Below are positions 11,964-16,668 of a stretch of 16,668 nt of DNA, in pieces. The stretch comes from Candidatus Collierbacteria bacterium RIFOXYD1_FULL_40_9 (lineage in GTDB: Bacteria; Patescibacteriota; Microgenomatia; UBA1400; MFAQ01): contig MFAQ01000041.1 of the NCBI GenBank assembly GCA_001776275.1, positions 12,170 to 28,837 of the forward strand. Direction: 5' to 3'. Numbering within the stretch: position 1 is the stretch's first letter; each line of letters starts with the position of its first letter. The translations under genes were made by a program, and so were the position numbers. Under the pieces are notes generated by a model. It was given only the letters and a program-made list of their open reading frames with translations, did no database searches and had not been told where the DNA came from.

Positions 11964-12521
11964 ATGATAGGTTTCATCGAAGGCACCATTAAACACGCTC
12001 AAAAAAATAAGGTTCTCATTTTTACGGGTGGAGTTGGCTATGCAGTTTTTATCCCAGAAAATCACGGATTAAAAACAAATGATAAAACAAGCCTTTTTAT
12101 CCACACCCATTTCCGAGACAACGAACTGAGTTTGTTTGGTTTTAAAACCGCTGATGAACTGACCTTGTTTGAAATCCTTATAAATGTCTCTGGGGTTGGC
12201 CCCAAGACAGCTCTCAACATTTTTAGTACCAGCACCCCAGACAGAATTGTCGATGCTATTCGTGACTCAAATCTCCTCTTTTTTACTTCCATTTCTGGCG
12301 TGGGCAAAAAAACGGGCCAGAGAATCATTCTCGATTTAAAATCAAAACTTAGCAAAGGAGATATCAGTTTGCAAAAATTAGAAGGGGACAGTGAGCTACT
12401 GGAATCACTTTTAGCCCTTGGCTTTCAAAAAACAGAAGTAAGCGGCATAATCTCTAAAATCGATACAAACGTCAGCTTAGAGAATCAAATTAAACAGGCC
12501 TTAAAACTTTTAAACAAATAA
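11964..12521 (+). CDS. ruvA: Holliday junction DNA helicase subunit RuvA
   Basis: 185 residues (usual length about 190-200). Domain I is an OB-like fold (MIGFIEGTIKHAQ... GGVGYAVFIP...FRDNELSLFGF). Domain II has two helix-hairpin-helix motifs, INVSGVGPKTALNIFS and ISGVGKKTGQRIILDL. The C-terminal domain III (LESLLALGFQKTEVSGII) contacts RuvB. The tetramer holds the junction for RuvB-driven branch migration. Its stop TAA is followed directly by the ATG of ruvB, without a ribosome site, so RuvB is presumably made by coupling. Confidence 0.96.
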   Translation: MIGFIEGTIKHAQKNKVLIFTGGVGYAVFIPENHGLKTNDKTSLFIHTHFRDNELSLFGFKTADELTLFEILINVSGVGPKTALNIFSTSTPDRIVDAIRDSNLLFFTSISGVGKKTGQRIILDLKSKLSKGDISLQKLEGDSELLESLLALGFQKTEVSGIISKIDTNVSLENQIKQALKLLNK

Positions 12522-13478
12522 ATGGACAACACCGAACCTACCCGAGTCCGCCCTCAAACTTGGTCCGATTTTTTCGGGCAACCTAGTCTAGTTAAATCTC
12601 TTAAAATTGCCATCGACGCTGCCAAAACACGCAGTGAACCGGTTGAGCATATTTTGCTTTATGGTCCTCCTGGTCTTGGTAAAACTACGTTGGCCAATAT
12701 TGTAGCCAAAGAAATGGGAGTAAATATCAAGATCACCTCTGGCCCAGCCCTTACTAGAGCTGGGGACTTGGCCTCTATCCTTACTGGTTTAGATGAAAAC
12801 GACGTTTTGTTTATCGACGAAATTCACCGCCTCAACAAAGTTGTGGAGGAGGCTCTTTACCCCGCTATGGAAGACAGGGCTATCGATATTATTCTTGGCA
12901 AAGGACCCGGTGCCAAAAACATGCGCCTCGACTTGGCTCCTTTTACCCTTATTGGGGCCACTACTCAGGCGGGTCGCATTAGCGCTCCACTTCGGGACCG
13001 GTTTGGACTTGTCCATCGTTTGGACCTATACGAGGCGGAGGATCTATCTCAGATTGTCCTCAATGCCGCCAAAAAGCTTCAATTCGAGATCGACACCGTC
13101 TCTGCCACGGAAATAGCCAAACGTTCTCGAGGCACAGCCAGAATTGCTCTAAAACTACTTCGCCGTGTCCGGGACTTTACATTGGTGGAACACAACTCTG
13201 TTTCTTCATTGCTAGCCACCAAAAAGTCTCTAGATTTTTATAATGTCGACGAAGAAGGATTAGACGAGTCCGATAGGAGGCTTCTGTCCGCCATTATCAC
13301 CCACTACAACGGAGGACCGGTTGGTTTGGAAACTTTAGCTTCTCTTATTTCCGAATCGGTGGAAACAATTACTGAGGTTTACGAGCCTTTCTTACTCCAG
13401 TCTGGCTTCCTGGCCAAGACTCCAAAAGGTAGAATAACCACCGATAAAGCTCACACCCATCTCAAACTTGTTAAATAA
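12522..13478 (+). CDS. ruvB: Holliday junction branch migration ATPase RuvB
   Basis: 318 residues, slightly short of the typical 330-350 because the N-terminal extension is small. Walker A is GPPGLGKT (48-55), Walker B LFIDEIHRL (96-104), sensor 1 and arginine finger GATTQAGRISAPLRDRFG (145-162), sensor 2 RGTARIALKLLRR. The C-terminal winged helix starts around 255 (GPVGLETLASLI) and ends FLAKTPKGRITT. The hexamer pumps DNA through the RuvA-bound junction. ATG 12522 is directly after the ruvA stop. The promoter of the next gene already begins inside the last codons (13468), and no terminator is seen. Confidence 0.97.
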   Translation: MDNTEPTRVRPQTWSDFFGQPSLVKSLKIAIDAAKTRSEPVEHILLYGPPGLGKTTLANIVAKEMGVNIKITSGPALTRAGDLASILTGLDENDVLFIDEIHRLNKVVEEALYPAMEDRAIDIILGKGPGAKNMRLDLAPFTLIGATTQAGRISAPLRDRFGLVHRLDLYEAEDLSQIVLNAAKKLQFEIDTVSATEIAKRSRGTARIALKLLRRVRDFTLVEHNSVSSLLATKKSLDFYNVDEEGLDESDRRLLSAIITHYNGGPVGLETLASLISESVETITEVYEPFLLQSGFLAKTPKGRITTDKAHTHLKLVK

Positions 13479-13496
13479 CCCATAAGGTTATAAAAT
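13468..13496 (+). promoter_or_regulatory. Promoter of the zinc-ribbon gene
   Basis: TTGTTA (13468-13473), 17 bp, TAAAAT (13491-13496). The -35 lies inside the last codons of ruvB. The leader of about 25 nt holds AAAAGGAG. Confidence 0.6.
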
Positions 13497-13528
13497 ATCT
13501 CAAACGTATTTTAAAAAAGGAGCGTACT

Positions 13529-14275
13529 ATGACGCAGTCAGTGGTTAGTTGTCCAAACTGTGGGGCAAATATGATATTTGACATGGAACAAAAAAGAAAG
13601 TGCACAAATTGTTATATTGTGCTTGAGCCTGCAGAATTTCTTGCAAGGCAGATTGCTAAATTAGGAGTATTGGCACAAGTAAACGACGAAAAAATCACGG
13701 TTCTTGATATGCAGGGGAATACTGTTTGCTATATAGATTTAATTGGCGCCGAGAATAAAGTTCTGTTGTCTGTCTCGTCGCTCTCAAACACTCAACTTAT
13801 TCGAGGGTATTTAGCAACACTAAATGTCTTTGTGAGACTATCAATTAGCAGCATTGAACCTCTGACTGACTTCTGTCCGATCTGTTACGAAAGACTTTCG
13901 TATGACTATTTTTATTCAACAGGCTATCCGGGCAACCATTTTGTCGGATGCAACTCTAAAGATCATGCGTTTCTCTATCCAATCGCAACGCTGTGGTTAG
14001 GTAGTACCTTGTCGCACCACTACCAGAGCTACATATTCACTGAAGACCCGGCAGGTCTAAAGGTTTCAAAATTTAGCAAGGCTGGTGGCAGTAACTTTTT
14101 CTCATTCTTTAGAAAAGCCAGTCTCGTTGAAGTCGGGATAATCAAGTTTGGCTCTGACTTCCAAAATCTTGCAGTCTGGGTCCCCAAAAATGTCAACGAC
14201 GAAATACCCGAATTAATAAATTTCATTAACAGTCTGGCACTAACAAACATAAAGGCTGTTTTGATAAACGAATAA
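13529..14275 (+). CDS. Protein with two zinc-type Cys clusters, unknown function
   Basis: 248 residues; ATG 13529 has AAAAGGAGCG before it. The N-terminus has C8-X2-C11-X13-C25-X2-C28, a zinc ribbon (CPNCGAN...KCTNC). In the middle C116-P-I-C119, with C141 and H146 behind, could be a second site. The region 45-105 and the region 190-245 alternate strands and helices (KITVLDMQGNTVCYIDLIG, then SLVEVGIIKFGSDFQNLAVWVPKN). No membrane helix. I do not recognise the family. It stands alone between ruvB and the glycosidase-like gene, with its own promoter, a good ribosome site and a perfect terminator, and belongs to the accessory class of this window by its initiation type. Confidence 0.72.
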   Translation: MTQSVVSCPNCGANMIFDMEQKRKCTNCYIVLEPAEFLARQIAKLGVLAQVNDEKITVLDMQGNTVCYIDLIGAENKVLLSVSSLSNTQLIRGYLATLNVFVRLSISSIEPLTDFCPICYERLSYDYFYSTGYPGNHFVGCNSKDHAFLYPIATLWLGSTLSHHYQSYIFTEDPAGLKVSKFSKAGGSNFFSFFRKASLVEVGIIKFGSDFQNLAVWVPKNVNDEIPELINFINSLALTNIKAVLINE

Positions 14276-14280
14276 TTCAA

Positions 14281-14308
14281 AAGACTCCCGACACACGGGA
14301 GTCTTTTT
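14281..14308 (+). terminator. Terminator after the zinc-ribbon gene
   Basis: AAGACTCCCG (14281-14290), loop ACACA, CGGGAGTCTT (14296-14305): a perfect 10-bp stem followed by a T run. The following promoter's -35 region (CCGACA, 14288-14293, 18 bp before TATAAT) would lie inside this hairpin. Confidence 0.92.
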
Positions 14309-14311
14309 CTG

Positions 14312-14317
14312 TATAAT
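14312..14317 (+). promoter_or_regulatory. -10 of the glycosidase-like gene; decides its start
   Basis: A consensus TATAAT (14312-14317) is followed by six bases and then GTG 14324, the same distance as in the other leaderless-type genes. A TTG directly after the -10 (14318) would lie upstream of the predicted transcription start, so GTG 14324 is preferred. Confidence 0.7.
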
Positions 14318-14323
14318 TTGCAG

Positions 14324-15466
14324 GTGCAACTGCCAATTTCCCTATTTTTCTTTCTTTTTGTGCTTTTCGGACAGGCCTACGCCATTGTCGACCCTGTTGC
14401 CTCGCCGAACAACAAGCTCGGGCTTCACATTCTGTTTCCTGATGAGGTGGGCAAAGCCGCAGACATAGTCAACAACCATGATCAAGGTCAGTGGGGTTAT
14501 GTTGTTATTCCTATTCAAAGCACTGATCGCAACAGAGACAAATGGCAACACTTTTTGGACAAATGCAAAGAACACAAAGTTATACCAATAATTCGCATTG
14601 CCACTACTGCAAATGGGCCCCACTGGGAGCTACCAAGCCACTATGACATGGTCGACTTTGCCAATTTCCTAAACGAGCTAGACTGGCCAACCAAAAATCG
14701 CTACATAATTGTTTTAAACGAAGTCAATCGAAACGATGAGTTTGGCGGCAAAGCCAATCCAGAACAATATGCTGACTTTTTAAACCTTGCCATTGATGTT
14801 TTCAAAAGTAAGTCCGAAGATTTCTTTATGCTTTCAGCGGGACTCGATAACGCCGCCAACGACCCTAAAAACTCCATAAAATGGAGCACTTTTTTGGATC
14901 GCATGCACTCACACAGATCCGATATTTTCTCTCGGGTCGATGGTTGGGTATCTCACGCTTATCCAAACCCAGATTTTTCTGCCAGAGCCGACCTAAAAGG
15001 GGAAAACAAGATTAGCTCCTTTGAGTCAGATTTAAACAGACTCCAAAAATACACAGCCAAAAACTTGCCAGTCTTTATCACTGAAACAGGTTGGTCAGAT
15101 AAGTATTTAAGCCACAAACAAATTGGTCTTTACTATGCTTACGCTTTCGAAAAGGTCTGGAGCAACCCACAAGTAGTTATGGTCGCGCCATTCCTTCTTA
15201 GTGCTCAGGATGGTCCCTTTGTTCAATTTAGTTTTTTAGATAAAGAGGATAAGCCCAAAGAATTTGTAGAAGAATTTAGTAAGTTTGCGACTATTGGCAA
15301 TCCCCAGCTACCACCAATCAATCAAATAGTAATAGAGCTACCAATAGCGTCCAGTGAGGCAGAAATCATTTCAACGCCAAGCTCAGTTTTGTCACTTGAA
15401 ACAGAGAGCAAGAGGCTAAATATTTTTCAAAGGATATACAATAAAATTGTGAGTATCTTTTTTTAA
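14324..15466 (+). CDS. Secreted TIM-barrel glycoside hydrolase-like protein
   Basis: 380 residues from GTG 14324 (see promoter). Residues 1-20 are a signal peptide (LPISLFFFLFVLFGQAYA), then a barrel of the GH clan A type: LGLHILFPDE, WGYVVIPIQ, VIPIIRIAT, YIIVLNEVN with N132-E133 as probable acid/base, GWVSHAYPNP with H211, and VFITETGW with E254 as probable nucleophile. The C-terminus is a hydrophobic-basic stretch (IFQRIYNKIVSIFF) that could hold it to the membrane. From memory, close relatives are widespread in Microgenomates-type CPR genomes, usually without a characterised substrate. It is followed after 3 nt by the holA-like gene, so the two are probably transcribed together. Confidence 0.82.
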   Translation: MQLPISLFFFLFVLFGQAYAIVDPVASPNNKLGLHILFPDEVGKAADIVNNHDQGQWGYVVIPIQSTDRNRDKWQHFLDKCKEHKVIPIIRIATTANGPHWELPSHYDMVDFANFLNELDWPTKNRYIIVLNEVNRNDEFGGKANPEQYADFLNLAIDVFKSKSEDFFMLSAGLDNAANDPKNSIKWSTFLDRMHSHRSDIFSRVDGWVSHAYPNPDFSARADLKGENKISSFESDLNRLQKYTAKNLPVFITETGWSDKYLSHKQIGLYYAYAFEKVWSNPQVVMVAPFLLSAQDGPFVQFSFLDKEDKPKEFVEEFSKFATIGNPQLPPINQIVIELPIASSEAEIISTPSSVLSLETESKRLNIFQRIYNKIVSIFF

Positions 15467-15469
15467 TCA

Positions 15470-16153
15470 ATGTATATTCTTCACGGCGAAAACAATCTTG
15501 CCTCATCCAAAAGGTTGGTGGAAATTAGTGACCAACAAAGAAATCTTGGCAATAAAGTTATTAATCTTGATGCCAATAATTTAAAAATCGAAACCCTAAG
15601 GCAAGAGCTAGAGCCAGCTGATCTCTTTGGTAACACTAACTTTGTTTGCTTAAGTGGTCTACTATCGGGATCGAAAAAAAAGAGTCAAGAGAAAATTATT
15701 CAGTTCTTAAAAACAGAAAACTACCAAAGTCTTCTTCTCTACGAGACCAAAGCCATTCACCCTTCTACCCTTAAACAATTCAAAGGGGCAGTAATTGAAA
15801 GCTTTAAAATTGAAGTTGATATTTTTAGATTCCTAGACAAACTCAACCCAAACCAAAAAGAAAATCTACTCCTTTCATTCAACGATCTATTGTCAAAAAA
15901 AATTGAACCTGAGTTTATCTTTGCTATGCTGGTAAGACAAATTCGTCAACTAATAATAGCCAAAACAAATCCTTCTCAGCTAAAAGCTCCCCCCTTTGCT
16001 ATAAACAAACTAAGACAACAAGCAGGTAACTTTAGCTTAGACAATCTATTGGATCAGCACGCGTCACTTTACCAAATTGATTTGGCAATCAAAACCGGCA
16101 GAACCCAACTGGATCTAAAAACTCTACTCACCAACTTTTTCCTCCAGCTTTAG
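15470..16153 (+). CDS. holA: DNA polymerase III delta subunit-like protein (short)
   Basis: 227 residues, against about 330-340 for typical delta subunits. The N-terminus MYILHGENNLASSKRLVEI, the segment LRQELEPADLFGNTNFVCLSGL, and the helical C-terminal part (FIFAMLVRQIRQLIIAKT ... LLDQHASLYQIDLAIKTGRTQLDLKTLLTNFF) follow the HolA order: a nucleotide-binding-like fold without Walker A, then lid and collar helices. Delta opens the sliding clamp in the clamp loader. The shortening seems to be in the AAA+ part (residues about 90-125). The start lies 3 nt after the stop of the glycosidase-like gene without a ribosome site, so it is probably coupled. The assignment is good but based on weak-sequence similarity, as usual for this family. 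Confidence 0.8.
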   Translation: MYILHGENNLASSKRLVEISDQQRNLGNKVINLDANNLKIETLRQELEPADLFGNTNFVCLSGLLSGSKKKSQEKIIQFLKTENYQSLLLYETKAIHPSTLKQFKGAVIESFKIEVDIFRFLDKLNPNQKENLLLSFNDLLSKKIEPEFIFAMLVRQIRQLIIAKTNPSQLKAPPFAINKLRQQAGNFSLDNLLDQHASLYQIDLAIKTGRTQLDLKTLLTNFFLQL

Positions 16154-16154
16154 G

Positions 16155-16160
16155 TATAAT
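16155..16160 (+). promoter_or_regulatory. -10 element of the gene at 16193
   Basis: Consensus TATAAT (16155-16160), directly after the holA-like stop; no good -35 is seen at 17 bp. Transcription near 16167 gives a leader with TAAGGAGG before GTG 16193. Confidence 0.5.
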
Positions 16161-16192
16161 CGCTTTAAGCAAATTTACATAAGGAGGCTTGG

Positions 16193-16486
16193 GTGCTTAA
16201 CATTTTTAAGAATGACTTCGACCTATTTAAATATGCGTTTAGTCGGTTGGCAATTGGTCAGATCGTTCGCATTACCGGTAAAGATCACCTCAACATTCAA
16301 CACACAATTGAAACGTTTGTCGTGAAGGCGGTGAGCGAAACAGAAATATTGACTACAACTGGTTTGGTCTTTCATTACACAAATATTACCCATATGGGCT
16401 ACACTGAAGAATTCATTAATAGAGAAGAACTGCCACACAAGAACCTCACTGGTCAACTTGAGACCTTTGAATCTGAACCCGAATAA
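16193..16486 (+). CDS. Small hypothetical protein
   Basis: 97 residues from GTG 16193, with AAGGAGG seven bases before it. The N-terminus FKNDFDLFKYAFSRLAIGQIVRI is helical and then strand-like. The rest alternates strands (HTIETFVVKAVSETEILTTTGLVFHYTNI), which fits a small beta-barrel or SH3-like domain, and the tail is acidic (ETFESEPE). No membrane helix or metal motif. I do not recognise a family. Single-gene unit with a terminator right behind its stop; initiation type as in the other accessory genes. Confidence 0.68.
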   Translation: MLNIFKNDFDLFKYAFSRLAIGQIVRITGKDHLNIQHTIETFVVKAVSETEILTTTGLVFHYTNITHMGYTEEFINREELPHKNLTGQLETFESEPE

Positions 16487-16506
16487 CCCCTCACAAGAGG
16501 GGATTT
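16487..16506 (+). terminator. Terminator of the gene at 16193
   Basis: CCCCTC (16487-16492), loop ACAA, GAGGGG (16497-16502), then ATTTTC. It begins one base after the stop codon. Confidence 0.8.
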
Positions 16507-16508
16507 TC

Positions 16509-16548
16509 TTGACATAATTAAGTGTACATGATACACTTACTGTATAAT
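16509..16548 (+). promoter_or_regulatory. Promoter with palindromic operator before the gene at 16584
   Basis: TTGACA (16509-16514), 17 bp, extended -10 TGA-TACACT (16529-16537). A further TATAAT lies at 16543-16548. The inverted repeat TAAGTGTA (16519-16526) and TACACTTA (16532-16539), separated by five bases, covers the spacer and the -10. The arms are identical to those at 10277-10295, where the spacer is three bases. Confidence 0.65.
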
Positions 16549-16583
16549 CCCATAAAATTCGCACACTGACAAAAGGAGAGAAA

Positions 16584-16668
16584 ATGCCTAAATTCAGAAG
16601 CTCTGGTCATGAAATAATTCGTGACATTCTGGAAAATGATGTCTATGACGACTCTATGTGTCACGCTT
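16584..16668 (+). CDS. Start of an unidentified gene (runs off the window)
   Basis: ATG 16584 is preceded by AAAGGAGAG. Only 28 codons are inside the window, beginning MPKFRSSGHEIIRDIL and continuing open to the end with acidic residues and a Cys-His. It is too short to identify. It is downstream of the palindromic promoter at 16509-16548 and thus possibly co-regulated with the membrane protein gene at 10316. Confidence 0.55.
   Translation, partial: MPKFRSSGHEIIRDILENDVYDDSMCHA

Noticed and set aside
1..16668. CRISPR array, transposase, phage genes or alternative genetic code
   Set aside because: No regularly spaced repeats, no transposase or phage structural proteins were seen, and UGA, UAA and UAG all serve as stops.

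Overview
This window looks like a chromosomal piece of a Patescibacteria/CPR-type bacterium, most likely of the Microgenomates group. The reasons are: a compact layout; an L19 with a lysine-rich tail; an ECF sigma factor next to a small secreted protein and a small membrane protein; a secreted TIM-barrel glycosidase-like protein directly before a short DNA polymerase III delta-like gene; a ruvC-ruvA-ruvB run; and tRNA genes without an encoded CCA. UGA is used as an ordinary stop (for example at 10742-10744 and 8227-8229), which argues against the CPR lineages that read UGA as glycine. The lineage is inferred from gene content, not from a marker tree.

Layout. 1-1346: end of rplS, then a minus-strand pair (NrtR-like Nudix regulator and a small membrane protein). 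1347-4500: an HD-domain hydrolase, a damaged-looking DUF2892-like gene, and two uncharacterised proteins; an 18-bp direct repeat flanks one of them. 4509-6720: a minus-strand nucleotidyltransferase-fold gene, a minus-strand five-helix membrane protein, and a plus-strand CCCH-zinc protein preceded by a seven-codon leader peptide and a hairpin. 6791-8229: secreted protein, ECF sigma factor and overlapping membrane protein (candidate anti-sigma). 8237-10207: small hypothetical gene, tRNA-Glu, a radical SAM protein with an unusual CX3CX4C motif, a partial copy of the tRNA-Lys 3' end, and tRNA-Lys. 10259-11440: a small membrane protein convergent with two overlapping, apparently paralogous small genes. 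11447-13478: ruvC, ruvA, ruvB. 13529-16668: a zinc-ribbon protein, the glycosidase-like protein plus holA-like gene, a small hypothetical protein, and the start of one more gene.

The strongest genome-level signal is a split in translation initiation. The genes for Nudix, 2573, 3592, sigma, ruvC, ruvA and the glycosidase-like protein have a -10 promoter element (often extended TGn) ending 6-8 nt before the start codon and no Shine-Dalgarno sequence, so their mRNAs are probably leaderless. Genes inside operons (holA-like, ruvB, the candidate anti-sigma) appear to be translationally coupled. Almost every orphan or accessory gene instead has a clear GGAGG-type ribosome site, and most are single-gene units with their own promoter and terminator. 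Two of these accessory promoters share a TAAGTGTA...TACACTTA inverted repeat that could be a common operator.
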